Source: Methylobacterium longum (GTDB lineage Bacteria > Pseudomonadota > Alphaproteobacteria > Rhizobiales > Beijerinckiaceae). Taken from it: DNA of 64,000 nucleotides. The DNA lies in NCBI RefSeq assembly GCF_022179385.1, contig NZ_BPQS01000020.1, positions 1-64,000 on the forward strand, read 5' to 3'. The translations under genes were made by a program, and so were the position numbers. This document shows, one piece after another, positions 1-7,172 of the stretch. Every line of letters starts with the position of its first letter. Within the stretch, counting starts at the first letter, position 1. The notes under the pieces are model-generated. The model had not been told where the DNA came from. It saw only the letters and a list, made by a program, of their open reading frames with translations, and made no database searches.

Positions 1-117
1 TACGCCGAGCGCGTCGCCCTCGACCTCGACTACGCCACCCGCTGGAGCCTGCGCCGGGATCTCGCCATCCTCCTGCGCACAATCCCCGCCGTCCTCGCCC
101 AGCGCGGAAGCAAGTAG
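1..117 (+). CDS. Bacterial sugar transferase, C-terminal end only
   Basis: The window opens inside a coding frame that runs 38 codons to TAG. The visible tail contains the pattern Trp-Ser-Leu, Arg-Arg-Asp-Leu, then Ile-Leu-Leu-Arg-Thr, and ends shortly after a Gly. This resembles the C-terminal end of WbaP/ExoY-type polyprenyl-phosphate sugar-1-phosphate transferases, which start capsule or exopolysaccharide repeat-unit assembly at the inner membrane. The catalytic core and the membrane segment lie outside the window. The call rests on about 30 residues, so the sugar substrate cannot be inferred. Confidence 0.65.
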   Translation, partial: YAERVALDLDYATRWSLRRDLAILLRTIPAVLAQRGSK

Positions 118-1106
118 CTGTGTCAGCGCCCATGATGGATCGAGCCATGCAGGACGACATCCCGCTCTGGTACGACTACGTAGAGCCTGACGAAGCGCCA
201 AGCCGGAGCATGCTGGCCTTGGCCTACCTCTTTAGCGCGACAGTCAGCAGCGTCCGGGGGGCAAGTCAGATGTACTGGCTACCTGATCAGCTCTGGTGCC
301 GAGTGGTTGACGCCTTGGCGAGATATCGGGCCACTGGAACTCGGCGATCCTGAACCCCGCAGATGCGCATTAGACAGCGGTGTTGCCGCCTCCATCCCGC
401 ACGGTAGGCGCAGCATCGCAAAGCCGCCAGAACTCGACAAAGCCGGCAGCGTAGGCAGCGAGAAGAACGGCGGTCCAGTGCATCATCAAGCTCCTTAACA
501 CAGGTTGTTAGCCGTTCTGGCGCCGACATCTTGATATTCGCTGACAGATGAAGACGGCATTAGCGTATCGACACGCGCCCGGGCGCTGGCCAGCTCGAGC
601 GCATGCCCGCGCAGCACGGCCAGACCTACGACCCGTAAAAGGAGCCGGCGCCCGAGGCGGCCGGTTTCGCCCGGAGGAGCGACCTTACCCCGAGCGGTTG
701 GACCGAGCCTTCGACGGACTGTCGGCGGCAATCAGGAGTCCTGCGCCGATCCTCGCGGCGTGACTCCTCGCGATCTACGCGACCCGACCACCGATCGATG
801 CCGCCACATGGGCGATCGCCACAGCACTCCTCGCCGTTGCCGCTGCTCCTGTATACGGCTTCGCCCGTACAGTCGGCGCGATCCTGGGCGGCATCTACGG
901 CACGATGCGCGACGGGTCCGAGTTCGTCTTGAACTAACGCGCGCTCCGGCACGACCAGCCCCTGCGAGGAACCTGGGTCGCGCTGTTGAACGCCAGCAGT
1001 CTCGCCCCTGGTTGTGGAAATCTGAGGCTTGGTACTTATCCCTGAACGTCTGCGAAGGGTCGAAAGTCGAGCCTTGCAATGAATATCTGGCGACAGATTT
1101 CGACCG
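118..1106. other. Gene-poor stretch with possible gene remnants
   Basis: No frame here has convincing coding character. A 77-codon GTG-initiated frame at 120-353 on the plus strand is rich in Trp and Tyr and could be a real small gene, but it matches nothing I recognise. At 764-937 on the plus strand a start-less frame encodes an Ala/Leu-rich hydrophobic stretch followed by a Gly-rich turn and ends with a normal stop, as expected of the tail of a small membrane protein that has lost its start. Stops in all frames and the patchwork of short overlapping frames suggest decayed accessory DNA between the polysaccharide gene and the tRNA-linked small genes. Confidence 0.45.
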
Positions 1107-1352
1107 TTAGTCCGCCCGCACCTCGTTCGCCCCGACCTCAGCCAGAAGTTCGCGCCCGGCCCGCGTCAGGAACCACGCCGATCGGGTCCGACCCGGCCCG
1201 CGCGCCTGGCGCGACTCGACCAGCCCCATCTCGACCAGCATCGGCATGGCTGATGGGTGGGCCTGCATTCGGAGCCCACCGGGGTTCGCCGCGACGGCGC
1301 GCAGGGCCTTCACCGCGCGGCCGCGAATCGGTGCGTGCGGTTCGGTAGGCAT
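1107..1352 (-). CDS. Small winged-helix-like protein
   Basis: This 81-residue protein has the look of a compact winged-helix DNA-binding domain. A helix around residues 12-22 is followed by a Met-Leu-Val-Glu-Met-Gly-Leu-Val segment, a basic Arg/Gly wing and a Leu-Thr-x-x-Gly-Arg-Glu-Leu-Leu ending like that of MarR/PadR-type or phage-borne wHTH proteins. It is the last gene of a compact minus-strand run, 5 bases after the small membrane protein gene. The role is unknown; a regulator of a small integrated element is one possibility. The family assignment is by fold-like pattern only. Confidence 0.5.
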   Translation of the reverse strand: MPTEPHAPIRGRAVKALRAVAANPGGLRMQAHPSAMPMLVEMGLVESRQARGPGRTRSAWFLTRAGRELLAEVGANEVRAD

Positions 1353-1357
1353 GACAG

Positions 1358-1561
1358 CTAGAGCCCGCCGACCAGCATCAGCAGGGCCGTCGTGATCGCC
1401 AGCAGGGTGCCGAACAGGCCGACCGTCCTAGCGGCACGCCGGTCGACCGCCTTGTGCTCCCATGCGGCAGCGATCAGGCTGCACGCCGTGAATCCCGTGA
1501 TCGGCCCGGCCACCCACATGGCAGCGAACAGGATCCAGCCGGCGGGCGTCAGCGGCGTCAT
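1358..1561 (-). CDS. Small two-helix membrane protein
   Basis: This 67-residue protein has two hydrophobic segments, roughly residues 8-31 and 46-66, separated by a short charged loop (Glu-His-Lys-Ala-Val-Asp-Arg-Arg). It begins Met-Thr-Pro-Leu-Thr-Pro and has no signal cleavage motif, so a two-helix inner-membrane hairpin is the likely topology. It starts 4 bases after the upstream gene and ends 5 bases before the next one, so it belongs to the same transcript. No family is recognised. Size and position are like small membrane genes of prophages or integrative elements. Confidence 0.5.
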   Translation of the reverse strand: MTPLTPAGWILFAAMWVAGPITGFTACSLIAAAWEHKAVDRRAARTVGLFGTLLAITTALLMLVGGL

Positions 1562-1565
1562 GGCG

Positions 1566-1769
1566 CTACACCGTCGCCATGATCATTCGGTGGCGCGCCT
1601 CGATCAAATGCTCGTCGCTGTCATGGCCCGGCATGTCGGCAAGGACTTGCTCGACAACCTGCCGCGTTGCTGTTTCGCTCAGGCCCAACCCGCGTGCGAA
1701 CCCATCGAGGCGGCGCATCATGAGTTGGATTGAGGCGCGCCGATGCGTAATTTCCGGCTCGGTGCTCAT
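1566..1769 (-). CDS. Hypothetical protein, small helical
   Basis: The chosen start gives 67 residues. The frame is open further upstream, but this ATG overlaps the stop of the preceding gene as ATGA, the usual sign of translational coupling. The protein is charged and mostly helical, with a basic N-terminal half (Arg-Arg-Ala-Ser, Met-Met-Arg-Arg-Leu) and an acidic/His-rich C-terminal half, and no membrane segment. It is the second gene of the minus-strand run below tRNA-Thr. No family is recognised. Confidence 0.5.
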   Translation of the reverse strand: MSTEPEITHRRASIQLMMRRLDGFARGLGLSETATRQVVEQVLADMPGHDSDEHLIEARHRMIMATV

Positions 1770-1942
1770 CCCCTCACCGGATGCGCCAGCAGGATCGCGG
1801 TGCGAACCATGTTCCGCTTCCAGGCGGCCTTGTCGGTCTTCAGCGCCTCGGCCGCGCGCTCGTTCGTGCGGATCGTCTCGACGAGGTCGAGGGTCCACCC
1901 CTTCGCGAGCGGATAAGCCTCGGTCGTGAGGTTGGCCAGCAC
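1766..1942 (-). CDS. Hypothetical protein, start uncertain
   Basis: The only standard in-frame start is a GTG giving 58 residues, but it has no ribosome binding site. The same frame stays open upstream to a TAG near 2077 with plausible coding sequence (an acidic helix rich in Asp, Ala and Val), yet no ATG, GTG or TTG occurs there. The visible part includes Lys-Gly-Trp-Thr and Ala-Trp-Lys-Arg-Asn-Met. The stop overlaps the next start as ATGA. The gene may use a rare start, or may have lost its 5' end when the neighbouring tRNA-proximal junction formed. Confidence 0.35.
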   Translation of the reverse strand: MLANLTTEAYPLAKGWTLDLVETIRTNERAAEALKTDKAAWKRNMVRTAILLAHPVRG

Positions 1943-2037
1943 CGCGTCGACCGCGGCATCGATCTCCTGATCGGAGATCGCGGCGACCTTGCGCAGCTCG
2001 GAGACAGTGGGGTTGGTGGCCGTGCTGCTTACTATGT

Positions 2038-2064
2038 GCTTACCGGTCCTGTATTCCGGTAAGC
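2038..2064. promoter_or_regulatory. Perfect 9-9-9 inverted repeat
   Basis: Arms GCTTACCGG (2038-2046) and CCGGTAAGC (2056-2064) are exact reverse complements around a 9-base spacer. The site lies 19 bases beyond the 3' end of the tRNA-Thr gene and upstream of the four small minus-strand genes. Neither side carries a T tract, so an operator for a dimeric repressor fits better than an intrinsic terminator, though termination of the tRNA transcript cannot be excluded. Confidence 0.55.
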
Positions 2065-2082
2065 AAGAGTAGAGCTAAGTGG

Positions 2083-2158
2083 TGGTGCCGCAAGAGGGAT
2101 TCGAACCCCCGACCCCCTCATTACGAATGAGGTGCTCTACCAGCTGAGCTATTGCGGC
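2083..2158 (-). tRNA. tRNA-Thr (anticodon CGT)
   Basis: The minus strand folds into a complete cloverleaf. The acceptor stem pairs GCCGCAA with TTGCGGC, the D arm holds AGCTGG, the anticodon stem is CCTCATT/AATGAGG with CGT in the loop, and the T arm contains GGTTCGAATCC. A discriminator A is followed by an encoded CCA, so the 76-base span includes the 3' terminus. It decodes ACG. The gene lies downstream of aroB on the same strand, with small accessory genes beyond its 3' end, a common integration target for mobile elements. Confidence 0.95.
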
Positions 2159-2267
2159 CCGAACCCTGACACGGGCCCTGAACGGTGCGGGACTGGCCGC
2201 GCCGGACATGGCAGGCTCTTAGCGGCCCGACCCGCTTTAGGCAAGGCCGGGGCGCGACCCGGCGGTG

Positions 2268-3413
2268 TCAGGCGTCCCGGTCCGATGCCAGCTCGTCGCG
2301 CAGGAACGCCGCGACCTCCGCCCGGTCGACGCCCGGCGCGATGAAGCTCTGGCCGATGCCGCGGGCGAGGATGAAGGTCAGCGCCCCGTCGCGGACCTTC
2401 TTGTCCTGCGCCATGGCGTCGAGGATCGCATCGGCGTCGCCGCAGCCGCCCGGCACCGCCTGCAGGCGGGTGGGCAGGCCGGCCAGCGCGAGGTGGTTCG
2501 CGACGCGACCCGCGTCCTGCCCGGCGCAGAGGCCGAGCCGTGCCGAGAACCGGAAGGCGAGTGCCATGCCGATCGCCACTCCCTCGCCGTGCACCAGCCG
2601 GGCCGCATCGTAGCCCGTCAGGCGTTCTAGGGCGTGGCCGAACGTGTGGCCGAGGTTCAGGAGGGCCCGCTCGCCGTCCTCCCGCTCGTCCCGCGTCACG
2701 ACCGCAGCCTTCGCCCGGCAGCACGCGGCCACCGCCGCGTCCCGCTCCGGGCCGCCGGAGAAGATCCCCCGCCAATGCGCCTCGCACCAGTCGAAGAAGC
2801 CGGGATCGGCGATCAGACCGTACTTGGCGACCTCGGCGTAGCCGGCGCGCATCTCGCGCTCTGAGAGGGTGTCGACGGCCGCGGTGTCCGCCAGGACCAG
2901 ACGTGGCTGGTGGAAGGCGCCGATCAGGTTCTTGCCGAGCGGCGCATTAATGCCGGTCTTGCCGCCCACCGACGAATCGACCTGCGCGAGGAGGCTGGTC
3001 GGCACCTGGACGAAGCGCACGCCCCGCCGGAGCGTCGCGGCCGCGAAGCCGGCCAGATCCCCCACGACGCCGCCGCCGAGGGCCACGACGAGGTCGCCCC
3101 GCTCGACCTTCAGGGCCAGCAGGCCGTCGCAGACCTGGGCGTAGCCCGCGTAGGATTTCGAACCTTCCCCCGGGGCGACCGTCACGATGCCCGAGTTCAG
3201 GCCGGAGCGTCCGAGGCTGTCCTGCAGGCGCCCGGCATAGAGGGCGCCGACGTTCTCGTCGGTGACGATGGCGGCCCGGCGCGCACCGAGCGCCGCCATG
3301 TGCGGACCGGCGGCGTCGATCAGGCCGCGGCCGATCATGATGTCGTAGGCGCGGCCGCCGTCGAGGGGCACGTGGACCGTCAGGGGATCCGGGTGTGTCA
3401 GGGGCTCGGTCAC
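2268..3413 (-). CDS. aroB: 3-dehydroquinate synthase
   Basis: The product converts DAHP to 3-dehydroquinate, step two of the shikimate pathway, in the cytoplasm with NAD and a divalent metal. The 381-residue length is normal. Family marks include the glycine-rich Gly-Gly-Gly-Val-Val-Gly-Asp-Leu-Ala-Gly segment, the Pro-Thr-Ser-Leu-Leu-Ala-Gln-Val-Asp-Ser-Ser-Val-Gly-Gly-Lys block, the Glu-Val-Ala-Lys-Tyr-Gly segment and the metal-ligand motif Asn-Leu-Gly-His-Thr-Phe-Gly-His-Ala. It lies 19 bases after aroK on the same strand, so the two are very likely co-transcribed, as in many Rhizobiales. Confidence 0.97.
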   Translation of the reverse strand: MTEPLTHPDPLTVHVPLDGGRAYDIMIGRGLIDAAGPHMAALGARRAAIVTDENVGALYAGRLQDSLGRSGLNSGIVTVAPGEGSKSYAGYAQVCDGLLALKVERGDLVVALGGGVVGDLAGFAAATLRRGVRFVQVPTSLLAQVDSSVGGKTGINAPLGKNLIGAFHQPRLVLADTAAVDTLSEREMRAGYAEVAKYGLIADPGFFDWCEAHWRGIFSGGPERDAAVAACCRAKAAVVTRDEREDGERALLNLGHTFGHALERLTGYDAARLVHGEGVAIGMALAFRFSARLGLCAGQDAGRVANHLALAGLPTRLQAVPGGCGDADAILDAMAQDKKVRDGALTFILARGIGQSFIAPGVDRAEVAAFLRDELASDRDA

Positions 3414-3432
3414 GATCAGGCTCGCTGCGATC

Positions 3433-4032
3433 TTACTGGGCGGCCACGGGGACGGGCGGTTGGCCGTTGAGATGGGCGTCCAGCGCCTCCAGCACGTCCT
3501 GGACGACGCGGTCGTGGGAGACCTCCCGGGAGATCACCATCACGTCCGCCGCCGCGTAGACCGGATGGCGAACCGCCATCAGGTCGCGCATCGTCGCCTC
3601 GGGATCGTCGGTCTGGAGAAGCGGCCGGTTCCCGCGCTTGCGCACCCGCCGCATCAGCACGTCGAGATCGGCCTTCAGCCAGACCGATACTGCTGATTCC
3701 GCGATGCGAACCCGCGTGGACTCGCGCAGGTAGGCGCCGCCGCCGGTCGCCAGCACCAGGGGACCTGCGCGGAGAAGGCGCGAGATCACGCGTGCCTCGC
3801 CATCCCGGAAGCTCGGTTCGCCGTAGATCGCGAAGATGTCGGGGATGGTCAGGCCGGCCGCCGCCTCGATCTCGAGGTCGGCGTCCTTGAAGATCAGTCC
3901 GAGCCGGCTCGCGAGGCGGCGTCCGACGGTGCTCTTGCCGGCACCCATGAGGCCGACGAGCACGATCGAGCGCAAGCCAAGCGCCCGGCGCAACCGCGCC
4001 TCGATCGGTTCACCCGCCTCCTCCTCGCTCAT
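3433..4032 (-). CDS. aroK: Shikimate kinase
   Basis: The product phosphorylates shikimate at the 3-hydroxyl using ATP. The P-loop Gly-Leu-Met-Gly-Ala-Gly-Lys-Ser-Thr is at residues 27-35, the shikimate-binding Asp-Ala-Asp pattern follows in Phe-Lys-Asp-Ala-Asp-Leu-Glu-Ile-Glu, and Ala-Thr-Gly-Gly-Gly-Ala lies mid-protein with Arg-Asn-Arg-Pro-Leu-Leu in the lid region. I chose an internal ATG giving 199 residues; an ATG 15 codons upstream adds only a basic, non-conserved leader. It is the first gene of aroK-aroB and is divergent from the small-protein/xerD pair, matching a conserved alphaproteobacterial arrangement. Confidence 0.95.
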   Translation of the reverse strand: MSEEEAGEPIEARLRRALGLRSIVLVGLMGAGKSTVGRRLASRLGLIFKDADLEIEAAAGLTIPDIFAIYGEPSFRDGEARVISRLLRAGPLVLATGGGAYLRESTRVRIAESAVSVWLKADLDVLMRRVRKRGNRPLLQTDDPEATMRDLMAVRHPVYAAADVMVISREVSHDRVVQDVLEALDAHLNGQPPVPVAAQ

Positions 4033-4281
4033 CGACCGCTGCACCGCATCCCTGTGGCGTCCCCGCCGCCTCGCCATTCCCGCGCAGTTCGGGGCCGGCT
4101 CTCATCCTGCGGCAGGCTCTTAGCGCGATTCAAGCGGTCAGCGAAACGCATCGCTGTGTCGTTGTGGGCCTTGTCAGCGCCTCGATCACATGATGGAACC
4201 CGGGCACCCGCGGCATCCCGGAGCGAGCGCTGCGCGCTCCGACCGTCGCGCCTGCGCCCGTCCGCCAGAGGTTCGACCGAC

Positions 4282-4434
4282 GTGCCGACCCTGTTCCGTT
4301 TCTTCGCTACCCTCGCGATCCTGGCGGGCCTCGTCTTCGCCGCGATGTTCGCGCTGGCCAACTTCGTCCAGCCCACACCACGGGAGATGAGCGTGACCAT
4401 CCCAGCCTCGAAGCTTCAGCCGGGCGCTCGTTGA
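4282..4434 (+). CDS. Small single-span membrane protein coupled to xerD
   Basis: A GTG-initiated 50-residue protein carries one hydrophobic helix at about residues 6-27, then a short Pro-Thr-Pro-Arg-Glu region and a Lys/Gln/Pro tail. Its TGA overlaps the TTG start of xerD as TTGA, so translation of the two is probably coupled. The function is unknown. Its short C-terminal Val-Thr-Ile-Pro-Ala segment resembles a membrane-associated tail, but this is not enough to name a family. Confidence 0.6.
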   Translation: MPTLFRFFATLAILAGLVFAAMFALANFVQPTPREMSVTIPASKLQPGAR

Positions 4435-5375
4435 ACGCGCCCGTGGGCGGCGGCGGCGACCTCCGATCACCGCGACCCGAGGTCGCCGATTATCTCGACA
4501 TGCTGGCCGCCGAGCGCGGCGCCGGAATCAACACGGTGGCCGCCTACCGGCGCGACCTCGACGACTACCTCGGCTTCCTCGCCCGGGCGGGGATCGACCT
4601 CGCGGAGGTGGATGCCGGGACGCTCCGGGCTTTCCTGGTCGACCTCGAAACGCGCGGGCTGAAGGCGTCGTCGGCGGCACGGCGGCTGTCCTGCGTGCGC
4701 GGTTTCCACAAGTTCCTGTACGCCGAGGGCGCCGCCGAGGCTGATCCCAGCGTCGCCGTCTCGGGTCCCCGGAAGGGGCGGTCCCTGCCCAAGGTCCTGT
4801 CCATCGCGGAGGTCGACCGTCTCCTGACGGTCGTGCAGGCGGCGGCGTCCGCCAGCGAGAGTCCCAGTGCGGGCCGCCGGGCGCGGCGGATGGTGTGCCT
4901 GCTCGAGCTGCTCTACGCGACCGGCCTGCGCGTCTCCGAACTGGTCGCCCTGCCGCGGGCCGCGGGCGCGACCCGCGAGCGCTACCTGTTCATCAAGGGA
5001 AAAGGGGGACGCGAGCGCCTCGTGCCCCTGACGGAGGCGGCCCGCACGGCGATGGCGGCCCATCTCGCGGCAGTCCCGGAGGACACCGCGTGGCTGTTCC
5101 CCGCCGACAGCGACAGCGGCCATCTCACCCGGCAGGCCTTCGCCCGCGATCTCAAGCCGGTCGCGCTGCAGGCGGGCTTGCGCCAGGACCGCGTCAGCCC
5201 GCACGTGCTGCGGCACGCCTTCGCCAGCCACCTCCTGCAGAACGGGGCCGATCTCCGCATCGTCCAGGAACTGCTCGGACACGCCGACATCTCGACGACC
5301 CAGATCTACACCCACGTTCTGGATGAGCGCCTGAAGGCGATGGTCCGCGATCTGCATCCGCTCATGGACGGTTGA
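4431..5375 (+). CDS. xerD: Tyrosine recombinase XerD
   Basis: This site-specific recombinase resolves chromosome dimers at dif together with XerC and FtsK. The N-terminal core-binding SAM-like domain covers about residues 15-105, and the catalytic domain about 120-310. The full catalytic set is visible: Arg167 in Thr-Gly-Leu-Arg-Val-Ser-Glu, Lys191 in Lys-Gly-Lys-Gly-Gly, His258 and Arg261 in His-Val-Leu-Arg-His, His284 in Leu-Leu-Gly-His and nucleophile Tyr293 in Ile-Tyr-Thr-His. The 314-residue length is typical. The start is TTG, overlapping the upstream stop. XerC is the alternative, but the position next to aroK-aroB favours XerD. Confidence 0.92.
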   Translation: MNAPVGGGGDLRSPRPEVADYLDMLAAERGAGINTVAAYRRDLDDYLGFLARAGIDLAEVDAGTLRAFLVDLETRGLKASSAARRLSCVRGFHKFLYAEGAAEADPSVAVSGPRKGRSLPKVLSIAEVDRLLTVVQAAASASESPSAGRRARRMVCLLELLYATGLRVSELVALPRAAGATRERYLFIKGKGGRERLVPLTEAARTAMAAHLAAVPEDTAWLFPADSDSGHLTRQAFARDLKPVALQAGLRQDRVSPHVLRHAFASHLLQNGADLRIVQELLGHADISTTQIYTHVLDERLKAMVRDLHPLMDG

Positions 5376-5462
5376 GCGCGGATGCGCGACGATCTCGCCC
5401 GTATGCACACGAGCGCGCCAATTGTGCAGGTCCCGCGAACTGCCTAAGAGTGGCCTTCCGCC

Positions 5463-5472
5463 ATACCGGTAT
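5463..5472. promoter_or_regulatory. Palindrome ATACCGGTAT upstream of the OhrR-type gene
   Basis: A perfect 10-base palindrome lies 35 bases before the ATG of the MarR/OhrR gene. A second small symmetric element, CCAATTG, sits about 45 bases further upstream. MarR-family genes are commonly autorepressed through such palindromes, so either could be the operator. There is no direct evidence of binding. Confidence 0.35.
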
Positions 5473-5506
5473 ACGAGACCGCGTTTACCAGAGAGAGACC
5501 GTTCCT

Positions 5507-6034
5507 ATGTCGAGCCCGACTGCTTCGCAGCGCGGCGCTGAGCCGAACACGGCGGGGCAGGCCACCGTCGAACGGCCGTCGCGGGAGGAAATCCGAGAGG
5601 GGCAACGCCTCGACAATCAGCTCTGTTTCGCGGTCTATGCCGCGGCTCACGCGTTCGGCCGCGCTTATCGCAATCTACTCGGCCAGTACGAGCTGACATA
5701 TCCACAGTATCTTGTCCTGCTCGTGCTGTGGGAGCAGGACGGCCTGTCGGTCAAGGAGATCGGAAACCGGCTGTTCCTCGATTCCGGGACGCTGACGCCG
5801 CTACTCAAACGCCTCGAAGCGTCGGGCCGGGTACGGCGCGCGCGCGACAGGGTCGACGAGCGACAGGTCAGCATCTTCCTGACGGCGGCCGGCGAGACGC
5901 TGCGCGACGTCCTCGCCTGTATCCCGAACGATGCCGGCGGCCTGACCGGGCTGGACCTCGAAGGCCGCAAGCATCTTCTCGACGATCTCGTCAATCTCAG
6001 GCGCGGCCTCCAGGCCGGCCTCGTCGCCGAGTAA
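5507..6034 (+). CDS. MarR/OhrR-family transcriptional regulator
   Basis: This 175-residue winged-helix repressor resembles OhrR, the organic-peroxide sensor. Near residue 45 the segment Leu-Asp-Asn-Gln-Leu-Cys-Phe-Ala-Val-Tyr-Ala-Ala carries the single redox Cys characteristic of OhrR, and the DNA-recognition and wing regions follow (Ser-Gly-Thr-Leu-Thr-Pro-Leu-Leu-Lys-Arg-Leu, then Arg-Asp-Arg-Val-Asp-Glu-Arg). The start is the ATG after a purine-rich GAGAGAGA site. A frame opening further upstream adds only a non-conserved leader. No ohr peroxidase gene is adjacent, so its target is elsewhere or is this gene itself. Confidence 0.85.
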   Translation: MSSPTASQRGAEPNTAGQATVERPSREEIREGQRLDNQLCFAVYAAAHAFGRAYRNLLGQYELTYPQYLVLLVLWEQDGLSVKEIGNRLFLDSGTLTPLLKRLEASGRVRRARDRVDERQVSIFLTAAGETLRDVLACIPNDAGGLTGLDLEGRKHLLDDLVNLRRGLQAGLVAE

Positions 6035-6038
6035 AGAA

Positions 6039-6060
6039 GGGGCGGCCCGAAGGCCGCCCC
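6039..6060. terminator. Strong hairpin between convergent genes
   Basis: A 9-bp perfect stem GGGGCGGCC/GGCCGCCCC is closed by a CGAA tetraloop. It begins 5 bases after the stop of the OhrR-type gene and lies 23 bases beyond the stop of the convergent cytochrome c gene. There is no T run on either strand. A bidirectional terminator or transcript-end stabiliser is the likely role. Confidence 0.7.
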
Positions 6061-6083
6061 GGAAACCGTCGACGTCGCCGCCC

Positions 6084-6449
6084 TTACGACTGCGTCTTCA
6101 GGTAGGCGATGACGTCGTTGATCTTCTTGTCGTCGGGATAGCCCTGGAAGATCATCTTGGTGCCCGGCACCTTCGCCTTCGGGTTCTTCAGCCACTCGTG
6201 GAGATTGGCCTCGTCCCAGGTGATCCCGGAATTCTTGAGCGCGGCGGAGTAGCTGTAGCCCTCATAGGTGCCGGCCTTGCGGCCGACGACACCCTTCAGG
6301 TCCGGGCCGACGCCGTTCTTCTGGAAGTTGTGGCAGGCCTTGCAGGGGGCGAAGGCCTTCTCGCCTGCGGCCGCATCCCCGGCCTCCTGGGCCTGAACCG
6401 AGAGCGGGATCAGGGCGGCGAGGACGGCACCGAGAACGAGTGAACGCAT
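6084..6449 (-). CDS. Periplasmic class I c-type cytochrome
   Basis: This 121-residue precursor has a signal peptide (hydrophobic residues 4-18, cleavage near Ala-Gln-Ala at 20-22). Heme is attached at Cys36-Lys-Ala-Cys39-His40, and Met99 in Pro-Gly-Thr-Lys-Met is the expected sixth ligand, giving a mono-heme soluble cytochrome of the c2/c550 type. It probably shuttles electrons in the periplasm, to an oxidase or from a dehydrogenase; in methylotrophs such proteins can serve methanol oxidation, but nothing here shows that. A near-perfect AAAGGAGGAAAT ribosome site precedes the ATG. Confidence 0.93.
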   Translation of the reverse strand: MRSLVLGAVLAALIPLSVQAQEAGDAAAGEKAFAPCKACHNFQKNGVGPDLKGVVGRKAGTYEGYSYSAALKNSGITWDEANLHEWLKNPKAKVPGTKMIFQGYPDDKKINDVIAYLKTQS

Positions 6450-6776
6450 GGATTTCCTCCTTTTGGCCGCTGGCGCGGCAGCGTCGAGGGCAGAGCTTGC
6501 CTGCCTGGAACAGCTCTAAAGAATCCGCATACTGGGTGCAACGGCCACGTTTACGGACGTCGATCACTAGTCTGCGGTTGCAGCAGCCATGGCGGGCAAC
6601 CGCTACCCTCAACACGAAGCGTTCGATTTGGCTCCCTGCGGCACGTGAAGTCTCGGCCAACGACAGACATCCGCCCGGGCCGCCACGCCCCACCTGCCCG
6701 GTCGGCGGGTCGAGCGATTTGCCCATGCGGCCTGCCGTCCTTAGGCTCGTCCGTCGTCCTTAGGCTCGATTGCGCC
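6450..6776. other. Intergenic region with no clear gene
   Basis: This 327-base segment holds the promoter side of the cytochrome c gene and the leader of the next plus-strand gene. No frame looks coding. The only structure seen is a short direct repeat at its right end, listed separately. Confidence 0.5.
6736..6768. repeat. 14-base direct repeat, two copies
   Basis: CGTCCTTAGGCTCG occurs at 6736-6749 and again at 6755-6768, offset by 19 bases. The second copy ends 8 bases before the GTG of the following small gene. It may be a slippage duplication or a tandem regulator site; the unit shows no internal symmetry. Confidence 0.6.
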
Positions 6777-7004
6777 GTGCGCCCGAAGGCATCCAACCTC
6801 CCCGACAGCCTGACGCGCCTGCTGGCGACGCCCCAGCGGCGCGCGCCCGGGCGCGCGCGCGGGGAACACCCGCTGCCGGGGACCGGACGGGACTCTCCGC
6901 ATGCCGCCCTGGAAGCCGCCTTGCTGCGCGGCTTCGTGTACGGCGTGTCGGGCCTCGTCTGGCTCGTCGTGGCGGCGCTGTTCGTCCGTCATCTCGCGCG
7001 CTGA
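6777..7004 (+). CDS. Small protein with C-terminal membrane helix
   Basis: A GTG start gives 75 residues. The N-terminal half is basic and Pro/Arg-rich; the C-terminal half has a hydrophobic helix at about residues 51-71 (Val-Trp-Leu-Val-Val-Ala-Ala-Leu-Phe-Val), ending Arg-His-Leu-Ala-Arg. This is a tail-anchored topology. The frame extends upstream without another good start. No family is recognised, and the existence of the gene rests on the helix and on codon character. Confidence 0.45.
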   Translation: MRPKASNLPDSLTRLLATPQRRAPGRARGEHPLPGTGRDSPHAALEAALLRGFVYGVSGLVWLVVAALFVRHLAR

Positions 7005-7172
7005 GGACCAGCCTCTCCAAGCCGGGTGTGGCGCTGTGGATATCGGCGACCCCGCCGGCGTTCGACACGATCAGCCACTACTTCCAGGATCAAGTCGGGT
7101 ATCGCTCCCTCCGATTACGAGCATGTTCGGCTGGACCGACCACGCCCGTCCGCATGCAGGGAGGATCGGACA

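Noticed and set aside
2087-2125. Search for a second copy of the tRNA-Thr 3' end as an attachment repeat
   Set aside because: No further copy of the tRNA 3' end was seen elsewhere in the window, so integration is inferred only from gene layout.
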